Origin: Pleurocapsa sp. PCC 7319
GTDB taxonomy: Bacteria; Cyanobacteriota; Cyanobacteriia; Cyanobacteriales; Xenococcaceae
Length of the DNA stretch: 64,000 nt
Reading direction: 5' to 3'
NCBI RefSeq assembly: GCF_000332195.1
Contig: NZ_KB235922.1
Span: forward strand, 4,189,322 to 4,253,321
Position 1 is the stretch's first letter. Each line of letters begins with the position of its first letter. The notes below the pieces were generated by a model. The model worked only from the letters and a program-made list of their open reading frames with translations. It ran no database searches and was not told the origin of the DNA. Shown here piece by piece: positions 37,302-51,371 of this stretch. Made by a program: the position numbers and the translations under genes.

Positions 37302-38900
37302 ATGGACAATTCAAAAGACCGCATCATTATTTTTGACACCACTTTAAGAGACGGAGAACAATCTCCAGGGGCTACTCTAAATGTTGAAGAAAAGCTGGAA
37401 ATTGCTCATTCTCTATCAAGACTGGGAGTTGATGTAATTGAAGCTGGATTTGCTTTTGCTAGTCCTGGAGACTTTGAAGCTGTTCAAAAAGTAGCTGCCC
37501 AAGTAGGAACAGAAGACGGACCTATAATTTGTAGTTTGGCACGAGCTATTAAAGCCGATATTAAAGCAGCGGCAGAAGCTCTTCAGCCTGCTGCTAAAAG
37601 TCGAATTCATACATTTATTTCTACGTCCGATATTCACTTGGAATATCAGTTAAAGAAATCTCGCTCTGAGGTTTTAGACATTGCCCAGGAAATGGTAGCT
37701 TATGCCAAGTCCTTTATGGATGACGTGGAATTTTCACCGATGGACGCGGTGCGGACAGATTCAGAGTATCTTTATCAAGTATTAGAAGCCACCATCGCCG
37801 CAGGTGCTACCACTATCAATATTCCCGATACTGTTGGTTATACTACCCCGACTGAGTTTGGGGCTTTAATAAAAGGAATTTGTGACAACGTACCTAACAT
37901 TGATCGGGCAGTAGTCTCTGTTCATGGTCATAACGATCTCGGTTTAGCAGTGGCTAACTTCCTAGAGGCTGTAAAAAATGGAGCCAGACAGTTAGAGTGC
38001 ACGATTAATGGTATTGGGGAACGGGCAGGTAATGCTGCTCTAGAAGAATTAGTGATGGCACTTCATGTGCGCCGTCAGTATTTTAATCCCTTCTTAGGTA
38101 GACCAAAGGAATCCACCGAGCCACTCACTAATATTGATACTCAGCATATTTATAAAACTTCTCGGTTAGTATCCAACCGTACAGGAGTGATTGTACAACC
38201 CAATAAAGCGATCGTCGGCGCGAACGCTTTTGCCCATGAATCAGGAATCCATCAGGATGGAGTCCTCAAGAATAAGTTAACTTATGAAATCATGGATGCT
38301 CAGTCTATTGGGCTAACTGATAATCAGATTATTTTAGGTAAACATTCTGGTCGCAATGCTTTTCGCACTCGTCTCAGCGAATTGGGTTTTGAACTGTCCG
38401 AAACGGAGCTTAATAAAGCTTTTATTCGTTTTAAAGAAGTTGCTGACAAGAAAAAAGAAATCAGTGATTGGGATATTGAAGCAATTGTCAGTGATGAGAT
38501 CAGACAACCGCCCGAAATGTTCCGTTTAGAATTAGTGCAAATTTCTTGTGGCGATCGCTCCCGCCCTACAGCTACAGTAACTATTCATACTCCTGACGGG
38601 GAAGAGCTGACTGATGCAGCTATTGGAACTGGTCCTGTTGATGCAATTTACAAAGCGATTAACCGAGTAACAAATATTCCTAATGAGCTAATTGAATTCT
38701 CTGTGCAGTCGGTAACAGCGGGAATTGATGCGATCGGGGAAGTGACAATTCGTTTACGTCATGATGACAAGGTATATTCAGGGCGTGCTGCCAATACTGA
38801 TATCATCGTTGCCTCAGCTAGAGCATATATTAAAGCCCTAAATCGTCTCTATGCTGCTCTTCAAAATGAGCAAAAATTAGAATCTCAAGTAGGAGTCTAA
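37302..38900 (+). CDS. leuA: 2-isopropylmalate synthase
   Basis: 532 residues. First committed step of leucine synthesis: acetyl-CoA + 2-ketoisovalerate. Catalytic TIM barrel opens [19 protein letters not shown] (metal Asp and Arg). It carries the conserved [15 protein letters not shown] and the GIGERAGNA loop. The C-terminal regulatory (LeuA dimer) domain from about residue 405 implies leucine feedback inhibition. Start ATG at 37302. Confidence 0.96.
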   Translation: MDNSKDRIIIFDTTLRDGEQSPGATLNVEEKLEIAHSLSRLGVDVIEAGFAFASPGDFEAVQKVAAQVGTEDGPIICSLARAIKADIKAAAEALQPAAKSRIHTFISTSDIHLEYQLKKSRSEVLDIAQEMVAYAKSFMDDVEFSPMDAVRTDSEYLYQVLEATIAAGATTINIPDTVGYTTPTEFGALIKGICDNVPNIDRAVVSVHGHNDLGLAVANFLEAVKNGARQLECTINGIGERAGNAALEELVMALHVRRQYFNPFLGRPKESTEPLTNIDTQHIYKTSRLVSNRTGVIVQPNKAIVGANAFAHESGIHQDGVLKNKLTYEIMDAQSIGLTDNQIILGKHSGRNAFRTRLSELGFELSETELNKAFIRFKEVADKKKEISDWDIEAIVSDEIRQPPEMFRLELVQISCGDRSRPTATVTIHTPDGEELTDAAIGTGPVDAIYKAINRVTNIPNELIEFSVQSVTAGIDAIGEVTIRLRHDDKVYSGRAANTDIIVASARAYIKALNRLYAALQNEQKLESQVGV

Positions 38901-39033
38901 TCACCAGACAATGTAGTTAATTAATTATTGAGTATTGAGTACCAAGCGATCGCCCTTATGACTAAGTAGCGATCATTTTTGATATGCTTATCCTTAACCA
39001 GACTAGGAAATTATTCCCAGATGATAAAAAAAC

Positions 39034-39888
39034 TCAAATCATCCTCATACTTATATCTAACCAGTGCGATCGGGTTATTGGTGCACTAGTGGATATGTAA
39101 TCTACTCCAGTTTCCGCTACATTACGAATAGTTTTTAAGGTAATGTTACCTGACGCTTCAATTTTGACTCTAGAATTGGTGTCGCGAATTATCTTTACTG
39201 CTTGAGTCATTATTTCAGGAGCCATATTATCTAGCATAATAATATCTGCACCATGTTTTAGAGCAGCTTCTACTTCCTCTAAGTTGGTAGTCTCCACTTC
39301 GATGTTTAAAGGGTAAGGAATATTATTTCTGAGGAGAACGATCGCCTTTTCAATACCTCCTGCCGCTTGAATATGATTATCTTTAATCATTACTGCATCA
39401 TCTAAACCCATTCGATGATTGATTGCTCCGCCTACCCTCGTAGCATATTTTTCTAAAACTCTTAATCCAGGGGTGGTTTTTCTAGTATCCACTAACCTAG
39501 TTGGTAAGTCACTAATCTTTTTCACGTAACTACGAGTTGAGGTGGCGATTCCACTTAAGCGCATTGCTAGATTTAATGCCACTCTCTCTCCAGTCAGCAA
39601 AGCTTCCCTGGTTCCTTCAATATCGGCAATCTTGGTTCCCGACAGACAAAAATTGCCTTCTTTTGCAGTGAGAGAGAATTTTACCTCTTTATCTAATAAC
39701 TGAAAAACTCTAGCTGCGATCGGCAAACCTGCAACTATACCATCTTCTTTAACTACCCATATTGCATGACTGATTGTCAATTCTCCAGAAAATAATCCTT
39801 GAGTTGTGTTATCCCCTCTACCAAGATCTTCCAATAACCAATTTTGCAGCAGGCGATCGACAATTATCGCAGGAGGTAAACTTGCCAT
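39034..39888 (-). CDS. nadC: Nicotinate-nucleotide pyrophosphorylase (carboxylating)
   Basis: 284 residues. Converts quinolinate and PRPP to nicotinate mononucleotide in de novo NAD synthesis. Conserved DLGRGDNTTQ near the N-terminus, TRLVDTRKTTPGLRVLEKYA (quinolinate-binding Arg/Lys), GGAINHRMGLDDAVMIKDNHI, and EVETTNLEEVEAAL / DIIMLDNM / IEASGNITLKTI (phosphate-binding). It is convergent with leuA and divergent from the rrn operon. Confidence 0.95.
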   Translation of the reverse strand: MASLPPAIIVDRLLQNWLLEDLGRGDNTTQGLFSGELTISHAIWVVKEDGIVAGLPIAARVFQLLDKEVKFSLTAKEGNFCLSGTKIADIEGTREALLTGERVALNLAMRLSGIATSTRSYVKKISDLPTRLVDTRKTTPGLRVLEKYATRVGGAINHRMGLDDAVMIKDNHIQAAGGIEKAIVLLRNNIPYPLNIEVETTNLEEVEAALKHGADIIMLDNMAPEIMTQAVKIIRDTNSRVKIEASGNITLKTIRNVAETGVDYISTSAPITRSHWLDISMRMI

Positions 39889-39997
39889 AAAAAAATATTC
39901 AACCCAAAAACAAACATTTAAGACCCTCTAACACTATACTTACTATTGATTTAAAGACAAGAGACGAATTGAAAACAAAAAAGTTTCGCCGAGGGGG

Positions 39998-40026
39998 TTG
40001 ACTTATGAATTTAGAATGAGTATATT
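39998..40026 (+). promoter_or_regulatory. Probable sigma-70 promoter of the rrn operon
   Basis: TTGACT (39998-40003) and TATATT (40021-40026) with an ideal 17-base spacer, about 200 bases before the 16S gene. The 39889-40223 region between nadC and 16S contains nothing else that I recognise. Confidence 0.65.
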
Positions 40027-40223
40027 GGTAAATGCGCGGTTGAGAGAACAACACCTCCCAACAACGCCCAGAACCAAGACAAATCAATAGTTTGACGGTT
40101 TTTAAAACACAGTACTTTAGGAATTAAAAAAACTTAATTCAATCCCCAAGTAAAAGCAATTTTACTGAGGATAACAAAAAACGAAAAGAGTCAAAAAATC
40201 AACTGGATTGATGGATTTGATTC

Positions 40224-41715
<1,492 letters not shown>

Positions 41716-41856
41716 TAGGGAGACCAAAGCCGTGAAGCGAAGACGATTATATAGGTCTCGTTATCACAGGTCAAACCAAAGGTCGATTCCTCAAGTAATT
41801 TGTGAAAAACTGTCAAACTGATTGTTCTGGTTCTAGCTCAAACTAGACCAAGACAA

Positions 41857-41933
<77 letters not shown>

Positions 41934-41943
41934 CAAAATTAAA

Positions 41944-41978
41944 TTCGGAGTTCGGAATTAGAAGTTCGGAGTTAAAAA
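41944..41978 (+). repeat. Heptamer array between tRNA-Ile and tRNA-Ala
   Basis: Five 7-base units in register (TTCGGAG, TTCGGAA, TTAGAAG, TTCGGAG, TTAAAAA) inside the rRNA spacer. A matching array is at 62831-62858. Confidence 0.75.
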
Positions 41979-41984
41979 GAGTTT

Positions 41985-42060
41985 GGGGGTATAGCTCAGT
42001 TGGTAGAGCGCCTGCTTTGCAAGCAGGATGTCAGCGGTTCAAGTCCGCTTACCTCCACCA
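41985..42060 (+). tRNA. tRNA-Ala (anticodon TGC)
   Basis: The second spacer tRNA. The acceptor is GGGGGTA / TACCTCC, the anticodon loop is CTTTGCAAG with TGC, and CCA is encoded. Confidence 0.96.
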
Positions 42061-42164
42061 GAGAAAAAAAGACCAAGAGTCTAAATAAAGAGATTAAAAT
42101 TCAGCACTATCATGAATTGCCGAGGCAAGAAATGAGGATGCTGGACTTTAAAGAGTTCAGAGGT

Positions 42165-42176
42165 GAACCTTGAAAA
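42165..42176 (+). promoter_or_regulatory. BoxA antitermination element
   Basis: GAACCTTGAAAA in the spacer before 23S matches the boxA sequence conserved in cyanobacterial 16S-23S spacers, where NusB/NusE bind to prevent premature termination. Confidence 0.7.
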
Positions 42177-42370
42177 CTGCATAATATCTAGAAGAAGTAA
42201 GACTGAGAAATGTTGAAAAACATAGAAAAGGATTACTTGTGATAGAGCCAAAAAAGAACTAAGTAATTAGGTCAAAAAACTAAGACGGCAAGTTTTACTT
42301 GTCAGAAAAGTCCAAGGTGTAAAAACCTAGAAGTAGAGAAAAAAGAGTATCGAGCAGAAATGCTCAATAC

Positions 42371-45200
<2,830 letters not shown>

Positions 45201-45310
45201 ACTTCAACTCGACTAGACCATTAATAATTACTACTATTCTGATTTGGACTTGAATCATCTAGATTTATGCAGTCTTGAGGGTTGATCTACAGTAAAACCC
45301 AGACAGTATT

Positions 45311-45427
45311 CCTGGTGCTTTTAGCGCAGTGGAACCACTTCGACTCCATCCCGAACTCGACGGTGAAACTCTGTAGCGGCGAAGATACTCGGAGGGTAGC
45401 CTCCCGGAAAAATAGCTCAGTGCCGGG
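45311..45427 (+). rRNA. 5S ribosomal RNA
   Basis: About 117 bases starting CCTGGTG, with the conserved TCCCGAACTCGACGGTGAAA loop and ending AGTGCCGGG. A T-rich run (TTCTTCTTTTT) follows, probably ending the operon. Confidence 0.95.
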
Positions 45428-45768
45428 TTCTTCTTTTTAATTATATTGAATAACTTATAACCTATTTCTCGCCTTTAACTAATTACCCAAGGTGAGTTTT
45501 TGTTGTATAAATAACAATGAAGAAAAATCCATCACAGTAGAAAAAATAAGTCAGACTGTATCAAGTAAACTCTCGAATTTAATGTATGAGCATAGTAGTC
45601 TATATAAGAACAAGCTAAGAGCAACCGTAGACATAATTGTAAAAGTGATCTATGTTGTTGGCATTATAAGATTATGCACCGATAATTGTCTAAAAGACTG
45701 GATATCAGCCTTGCTTGCCCTCTTTTAGCAGAGTTCTCTTTAAAATTCTTAGTTCACTGGTTAAAATT
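45428..45768. other. Intergenic region after the rrn operon
   Basis: 341 AT-rich bases. A 78-codon frame (45492-45728) is present, but it has no recognisable motif and no clear ribosome binding site. I do not count it as a gene. Confidence 0.45.
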
Positions 45769-46482
45769 ATGCATACAGCCTCAGCTAAAATCTTAGTCGT
45801 AGATGATGATCCTGCAATTCGTAATTTAATATTTCGTTTTCTTAGTCAAAAAAACTACTTGTTGGAGTCTGCTGAAGATGGACAAACTGCGTTAAAAATT
45901 TTTGAACAGTTTAACCCAGACTTAGTCATACTTGATGTCAATCTTCCAGACTCTTTAGGGTATAATTTGTGCGAAGAAATGCAGAGTCATACGGACGTGT
46001 TTATTTTGATGCTTACAAGTCGCTCTGATGCTGCTGACAAAAAAGAAGGATTTTTAAAAGGAGCAGATGATTACCTAACGAAGCCTTTTGACCTGCAAGA
46101 GTTAGAATATCGTGTCAAAGCAATTTTAAAACGACAACGAACGGTTACAACGTCGGAAAAACAGCCGTTAGTATTTAGTAATCTAGTCATAGATCCAGTG
46201 CGTAGAGAAGTAAAAATCAATGATCAGCTAATTTTGCTGACAGCTCTGGAGTTTGATTTATTACATTTTTTGGCCACTCGACCAGGTCGAGTATGGCGGA
46301 GAGATGAATTGATTCAGAATGTTTGGGACTATGATTATGTGGGAGATCAAAGAGTCGTTGATGTTCACATAGGTCAAATTCGCAAAAAAATTGAAATAGA
46401 CTCTTCTGAACCTTCATTTATTCAGACTGTGCGTGGTGTTGGTTATAAATTTGAAGTGGATACTGCTTCTAATGTTATTTAG
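45769..46482 (+). CDS. OmpR/PhoB-family response regulator
   Basis: 237 residues from the ATG at 45769 (MHTASAKILVVDDDPAIRN); the frame opens 18 codons earlier but that stretch is not receiver-like. The receiver has the acidic cluster VDDDP, the phosphoacceptor Asp in LVILDVNLPDSLGYN and the Lys in DYLTKPFDLQEL. The C-terminal winged helix (about 130-230) ends RRDELIQNVWDYDYVGDQRVVDVHIGQIRKKIE and FIQTVRGVGYKFE. No cognate kinase is adjacent. Confidence 0.9.
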   Translation: MHTASAKILVVDDDPAIRNLIFRFLSQKNYLLESAEDGQTALKIFEQFNPDLVILDVNLPDSLGYNLCEEMQSHTDVFILMLTSRSDAADKKEGFLKGADDYLTKPFDLQELEYRVKAILKRQRTVTTSEKQPLVFSNLVIDPVRREVKINDQLILLTALEFDLLHFLATRPGRVWRRDELIQNVWDYDYVGDQRVVDVHIGQIRKKIEIDSSEPSFIQTVRGVGYKFEVDTASNVI

Positions 46483-46516
46483 ATAAAAATGCCAAATTTT
46501 CGATAATATAATTTTT

Positions 46517-47047
46517 TTAATTGAAAAATTTAGCGATCGCTTTTTGAATTGCCTGCTGTTGCTCATCATCATAATTCCAACGTGTTACAAAGTCCTGATA
46601 ATCTCCTTGTCCAGTGCTGATGGTCGCTTGTAATTTTTGTAATTCTGTTTGAATTAATTCCGACTTAACTTGTTCGATTAAATTGCTAGTGCGTCGACAA
46701 ACTCTTTGTGAACCTTCGGCATTATTTTGGTCATTGTTTCGATTATGAGTAATAATCATAGCCGAAGACATCGCCCAATTTTTTATTAGTAGCTTACTGA
46801 CCACTTCCGGAGAAGATTTTAAGCCATTAATAACCCCTATGGTTGGATTATCCGCTAAAGACATATCACTCGTAAGATAAGCAACAAAAAAACCCCTTCC
46901 GCCATTTTTAGTTTTTACTATAGAAGAAATTTCTTGTTCAATTTCAGCTTCACTAAGTTTATTAGTAATCATTTTGTCCATTAGGGATTGAGTTTTGGCG
47001 ATCGCTTGAGAAAATGATAATGATTCTGATGGAGATGAATTAGTCAT
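46517..47047 (-). CDS. Hypothetical protein (alpha-helical, unknown)
   Basis: 176 residues with no signal peptide or membrane segment, mainly helical: FSQAIAKTQSLMDKMITNKLSEAEIEQEISSIV, then GGRGFFVAYLTSDMSLADNPTIGVINGLKSSPEVVSKLLIKNWAMSSAMIITHNRN, and a charged C-terminus. Codon usage and composition look like a real gene. I do not recognise a family. It is divergent from the broken tauE. Confidence 0.65.
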   Translation of the reverse strand: MTNSSPSESLSFSQAIAKTQSLMDKMITNKLSEAEIEQEISSIVKTKNGGRGFFVAYLTSDMSLADNPTIGVINGLKSSPEVVSKLLIKNWAMSSAMIITHNRNNDQNNAEGSQRVCRRTSNLIEQVKSELIQTELQKLQATISTGQGDYQDFVTRWNYDDEQQQAIQKAIAKFFN

Positions 47048-47452
47048 GGTTTTAGAGCCAGATATTTTCAGGCAAGATTAATGATAATATATTAGGAAAT
47101 GTATTACAGAAGATTGTTGATTAACTTAGCCTAATATTGTATCTCTGCAAGGCAATCACTAGGGTTTAGTTGCTTAGTGTCATGACTATCAGGAGTTAAC
47201 TTTGCTGGAAATTAGCCTTTTTTTAATCTTAGGTTTATTGGTGGGAATTATCAGTGGAGTAATTGGGATTGGAGGAGGAGTTTTGTTGACTCCTGCTCTA
47301 GTTTTCTTGTTTGGCTTTACTCAGCACAGTGCTCAGGGAACAACTATTGCCTTGCTTGTGCCACCAATTGGTCTTTTGGCAGCGTGGACTTACTATCAAG
47401 AAGGAGATGTTAATCTCAAGGTTGCAGCTTTAATTTGCATCGGCTTTTTTAT

Positions 47453-48868
47453 TAGGGCGAACGCATCTTAAATTGAGTGAAAATGATAGATTAATTTGGT
47501 AGCAAAACTAAGGCATAACTGAGAGAAAATGAAGCTGAAGCCGAAGGTTACTCTGTTAGATCATTTTAGCAATTTGACCGACCCTAGAATAGACAGAACC
47601 AAAGATCATAAACTCATAGATATTATAGCCATTGCGATCTGTGGAATGCTGTGCGGTGCCGATAATTGGGTAGCTATGGAACAGTACGGGAACGCCAAAC
47701 AAGAATGGTTACAGCAGTTCTTAGAACTACCTAATGGCATACCATCTCATGACACCATTTCTAGGGTGTTTGCCAGGATAGACCCAAAAGAATTTGAACA
47801 ATGTTTTCGAGACTGGGTAAAAACAATATCGGAACTAATTCCTGGGGAGATAATTAGCATTGATGGCAAAACGGCTAAACATTCTGGCTCCAAGAGCAAA
47901 GGAAAAAAAGCGATTCATATCGTAAATGCTTGGGCAACAGAGCAAAGATTAGTTTTGGGTCAAGTCAAGGTCAAGAACAAATCAAATGAGATTACAGCAA
48001 TCCCAGAATTAATCAAAGTTTTGGAACTATCTGGGTGTTTAGTAACCATAGATGCGATCGGGACTCAGACGAAGATAGCTCAGTTAATTCAAGATAACGG
48101 TGCTGATTATTGTCTAGCATTGAAAGAAAATCAGCCGAATCTTTTCCAACAGGTAGTTAATCTATTTGACCAAGCAGAAGAGATTGATTGGTCGGAAGTA
48201 GAACATGATTTCCATCGCACTATTAATAAGGGTCATGGTAGAACGGAAATACGTCGTCATTGGACGATGGCAGTGAGGAGATTGTTCTTTGATGAGTCGA
48301 AATGGGCGGGGCTTCAAAGTATTGGCTTAGTGGAATCTGTCAGAAAAATCGACGGCGAAACAACCACTAATAAACGTTATTATCTCAACAGTTTTAGAAG
48401 TAATGCTCAAGTACTAGCTAATGCTGTACGCAAGCATTGGGAAGTGGAAAATAATGTTCATTGGATTTTGGATGTGGCATTTAAAGAAGATGATTGTCCC
48501 GTTCACTCCGACCATGCTCCTGAGAATCTAGCTCAATTGAGAAAGATATCTTTGAATCTTTTATCAAGCGAGAAGACCGCCAAGGTTGGTGTAGCTAATA
48601 AACGACTCAAAGCTGCTTGGGATAATCAATATCTGGCTAAAGTTTTAGGTCTTCAATAACCTACAATCAGCTCTCACTCTTTCTTGGAAATGTTTGTTCT
48701 CTGAGTAACGAGAATCAAACAGAATTTTGAGCTGCCAAAATTTGCTTTATATACCTTTGTTTCTTTTATATCAAGGTTATTTTGGCTTGTTTCAACTTAT
48801 CTGATAAGTTGATTTTAATAATTTCATCGTAACTCCTTTTTTCTCCAGATTTAGATGCGTTCGCCCTA
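47453..48868 (+). mobile_element. ISAs1-family insertion sequence with 10-bp target duplication
   Basis: 1416 bp. Terminal inverted repeats start TAGGGCGAACGCATCT at the left, with the reverse complement at the right. The directly repeated flanks are GCTTTTTTAT at 47443-47452 and 48869-48878. The perfect ends and duplication suggest a recent insertion. Confidence 0.9.
47529..48659 (+). CDS. ISAs1-family transposase
   Basis: 376 residues, with the DDE-type (DUF4277-like N-terminal) ISAs1 layout: LLDHFSNLTDPRIDRTKDHKLIDIIAIAICGMLCGADNW, HDTISRVFARIDP, the first catalytic Asp in ISIDGKTAKHSGS, the second near VTIDAIGTQTKIAQLI, and ADYCLALKENQPNL. The late Glu region is KHWEVENNVHWILDVAFKEDDCPV. 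It looks intact and is oriented with the disrupted tauE gene. Confidence 0.93.
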   Translation: MKLKPKVTLLDHFSNLTDPRIDRTKDHKLIDIIAIAICGMLCGADNWVAMEQYGNAKQEWLQQFLELPNGIPSHDTISRVFARIDPKEFEQCFRDWVKTISELIPGEIISIDGKTAKHSGSKSKGKKAIHIVNAWATEQRLVLGQVKVKNKSNEITAIPELIKVLELSGCLVTIDAIGTQTKIAQLIQDNGADYCLALKENQPNLFQQVVNLFDQAEEIDWSEVEHDFHRTINKGHGRTEIRRHWTMAVRRLFFDESKWAGLQSIGLVESVRKIDGETTTNKRYYLNSFRSNAQVLANAVRKHWEVENNVHWILDVAFKEDDCPVHSDHAPENLAQLRKISLNLLSSEKTAKVGVANKRLKAAWDNQYLAKVLGLQ

Positions 48869-49124
48869 GCTTTTTTATTGGTAGTTTAGTTGGTGCCAAG
48901 TTAGCAGTTAACCTTCCTGATTTGTGGCTAAGACGAATTTTTGGTTTAACTATGCTGGCTTTAGGAATGAAGATGATAGTTTCTCAATAAGTATTTAGGT
49001 ATTACTAATTTTCTTATTTATCCTCTTCGTCAAGATCGATAACAGTCAATTTGGGATAAATCATAGAATTCAGTATTTTGATAGAATTCAAGAGAAAGAA
49101 GTTTGTCGCAAAACTTAATTTTTA

Positions 49125-49865
49125 ATGCTGGAATTTTTACAAACACAATTATTTTTATTAGAGCGATTTGCTGATCGGCTAGTTTCGACACAATTAACTC
49201 ATCTTAGCTTGGTTAGTTTAGGAGTAATCTTTCTTGCGGGACTGGTTACTAGTTTGACCCCCTGTATGCTTTCAATGTTACCGATTACCGTGGGCTATAT
49301 CGGTGGTTATGAATCTCAGGGAAAATTACAGGCGGCAGTACAGTCTAGTTGGTTTGCTTTAGGATTAGCGACGACACTGGCTATCCTAGGTATTGTGGCG
49401 ACCTCAATTGGTAAAGTTTATGGACAAATTGGTCTGGGTTTACCAATTATTGTCAGTCTGGTGGCGATCGCGATGGGACTAAACCTCTTGGAAATTATAC
49501 CGCTGCGTTTTCCTTCTCTCGGTGCGACCGATTGGATTGGCGGAGATTTACCCCGTGGCTTACGTTCCTACTTATTAGGTTTGACTTTTGGATTAATTGC
49601 TTCTCCTTGCAGCACTCCAGTCCTAGCTACTCTTCTGGCTTGGGTGGCGACAACACAGGATTTAGTTTTGGGTGGCTGCTTATTGATTGCTTACGCCATA
49701 GGATATGTTACCCCTCTAGTTATTGCTGGAACTTTCACCGCCTCAATCAAAAAAATCTTAGAAATACGTCGTTGGTCTAGTTGGATCAATCCTGTCAGTG
49801 GAGCGTTATTGTTAGGTTTCGGTATTTTGTCTTTATTGTCTCGTTTACCTGCAATACAACTTTAA
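49125..49865 (+). CDS. ccdA: Cytochrome c biogenesis protein CcdA
   Basis: 246 residues, six transmembrane helices. It carries electrons from stromal/cytosolic thioredoxin to the thylakoid lumen to keep apocytochrome CxxCH cysteines reduced. The paired cysteines lie in two internally repeated segments: GLVTSLTPCMLSMLPITVGYIGGY and GLIASPCSTPVLATLLAWV. It is followed by ccsB 51 bases downstream, making a System II pair. Confidence 0.93.
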   Translation: MLEFLQTQLFLLERFADRLVSTQLTHLSLVSLGVIFLAGLVTSLTPCMLSMLPITVGYIGGYESQGKLQAAVQSSWFALGLATTLAILGIVATSIGKVYGQIGLGLPIIVSLVAIAMGLNLLEIIPLRFPSLGATDWIGGDLPRGLRSYLLGLTFGLIASPCSTPVLATLLAWVATTQDLVLGGCLLIAYAIGYVTPLVIAGTFTASIKKILEIRRWSSWINPVSGALLLGFGILSLLSRLPAIQL

Positions 49866-49916
49866 TTAGCAATTAATAATTAAAAACTACAAACTAATTT
49901 TCAACTAATTTATTTA

Positions 49917-51290
49917 ATGTCAGCTTCTAACTTCCTTGTCAAGCCAGGTTCGCTTTTTCGTCGTTTAGTGGGTATAGTAGCCAACTTAAAATTAGCAATT
50001 ATCTTACTCTTGGTGATCGCCATAGTAAGTATTGCAGGGACAGTAATCGAACAAGCGGAAACCCTCTCTTTTTATCAACAAAATTATCCTGAAACTCCTG
50101 CATTATATGGCTTTTTGACCTGGAAAGTTATTCTATCTTGGGGTCTCAATCATGTTTATAGTACTTGGTGGTATCTTTCATTATTAATCCTGTTTGGTAC
50201 TAGCTTGACTGCCTGTACTTTTACGCGGCAATTACCTGCTCTCAAGGCTGCCCGTAAATGGAAATATTATCAAAAGCCGAAACAGTTCGAAAAATTAGCC
50301 CTCAGTACAGAACTAAATCAGGGTTCAATTAAGTCTCTAGTTCCGTTGTTAGAACAACAAAACTATCAAGTTTGGCAACAGGATAATGCTCTTTATGCCC
50401 GCAAGGGAATTATTGGTCGTATTGGTCCTATCGTGGTCCATATTGGGATGTTAACTGTCTTATTAGGAGGAATGTGGGGCATTTTTACAGGATTTTTTGC
50501 CCAGGAAATGATTGCTAGTGGTAATACTTTTCAAGTTAAAAATATCATTGAATCAGGACCTTTGTCCGCTTCCCATATCCCGACAGATTGGGCAGTCAGG
50601 GTAAATCGCTTTTGGATTGACTATACCGAGAGTGGAGATATCGATCAATTCTATTCAGATCTATCGGTAATTGGCGATCGCGGCGAAGAGTTAAAGCGAG
50701 AAACTATTCACGTCAACAAGCCACTGCGATATGACGGTGTAACTCTGTATCAAACCAACTGGGGTATTGCCGCTGTCCAAGTCAAATTAAATAATAGTCC
50801 TATCTTTCAGCTACCAGTAGCGAAGTTAGATACTCTAAATACAGGAAATATTTGGGGAACCTGGATACCCACTAAACCTGATATGAGTGCTGGTGTTTCC
50901 CTTCTAATTAAAGATTTGCAGGGAACAGCCCTAATTTACAATCAACAAGGAGAACTAACGAGCGCAATGCGCATCGGTCAAAGTTTAGAAGTTAACGGGA
51001 TAAATCTGAAGCTGATTGATATCATTGGCAGTACTGGGTTACAAATTAAAGCTGACCCTGGCGTGCCAATTGTTTACTCAGGTTTTGCTTTACTGATGAT
51101 TGGTGTGGTGATGAGCTACTTTTCCCATTCTCAAATTTGGGCCTTAGAAAATGACAACAGCTTCTATTTTGGCGCTAAAACCAATCGGGCGCAGGTTAGT
51201 TTTGAACGAGAAATGTTAAGTGTAATTGATAACCTGACCCAGCGAACTAAGACAAATATCATATCCGAACCCAGTAAATCGATGGTTTAG
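49917..51290 (+). CDS. ccsB: Cytochrome c biogenesis protein CcsB (Ccs1/ResB)
   Basis: 457 residues. Partner of CcsA in System II heme delivery to apocytochromes c and f. N-terminal helices ([41 protein letters not shown]), a helix at about 170-190 with [19 protein letters not shown] (conserved heme-related His), a large lumenal domain, and a last helix ([24 protein letters not shown]), which together give the standard ResB topology. CcsA is not in this window. Confidence 0.93.
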   Translation: MSASNFLVKPGSLFRRLVGIVANLKLAIILLLVIAIVSIAGTVIEQAETLSFYQQNYPETPALYGFLTWKVILSWGLNHVYSTWWYLSLLILFGTSLTACTFTRQLPALKAARKWKYYQKPKQFEKLALSTELNQGSIKSLVPLLEQQNYQVWQQDNALYARKGIIGRIGPIVVHIGMLTVLLGGMWGIFTGFFAQEMIASGNTFQVKNIIESGPLSASHIPTDWAVRVNRFWIDYTESGDIDQFYSDLSVIGDRGEELKRETIHVNKPLRYDGVTLYQTNWGIAAVQVKLNNSPIFQLPVAKLDTLNTGNIWGTWIPTKPDMSAGVSLLIKDLQGTALIYNQQGELTSAMRIGQSLEVNGINLKLIDIIGSTGLQIKADPGVPIVYSGFALLMIGVVMSYFSHSQIWALENDNSFYFGAKTNRAQVSFEREMLSVIDNLTQRTKTNIISEPSKSMV

Positions 51291-51371
51291 TTGTAACTAC
51301 TCAGCCATGCTAACGTGAGGGTCAAGAAAACAAGCTCAAGAAAAAAAGAAAACTAATAGAGAAAGACGAGC

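Larger units (their letters stand above)
47202..48990 (+). pseudogene. Half-size TauE/SafE-type exporter gene split by an ISAs1-family element
   Basis: The left part (47202-47452) encodes LEISLFLILGLLVGIISGVIGIGGGVLLTPALVFLFG. The right part (48879-48990) encodes GSLVGAKLAVNLPDLWLRRIFGLTMLALGMKMIVSQ. Removing the IS and one copy of its target duplication rejoins them in frame as a 120-residue protein, a half-length TauE-type membrane protein of the kind seen in cyanobacteria. As it stands, translation from the left part stops at 47471 within the IS. The intact gene would probably export sulfite, sulfonates or similar organic anions. Confidence 0.85.

Noticed and set aside
45492-45728. 78-residue ORF downstream of the 5S gene
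   Set aside because: No recognisable motif, no clear ribosome binding site, and it ends in the upstream region of the response regulator. Probably a chance frame in AT-rich DNA.
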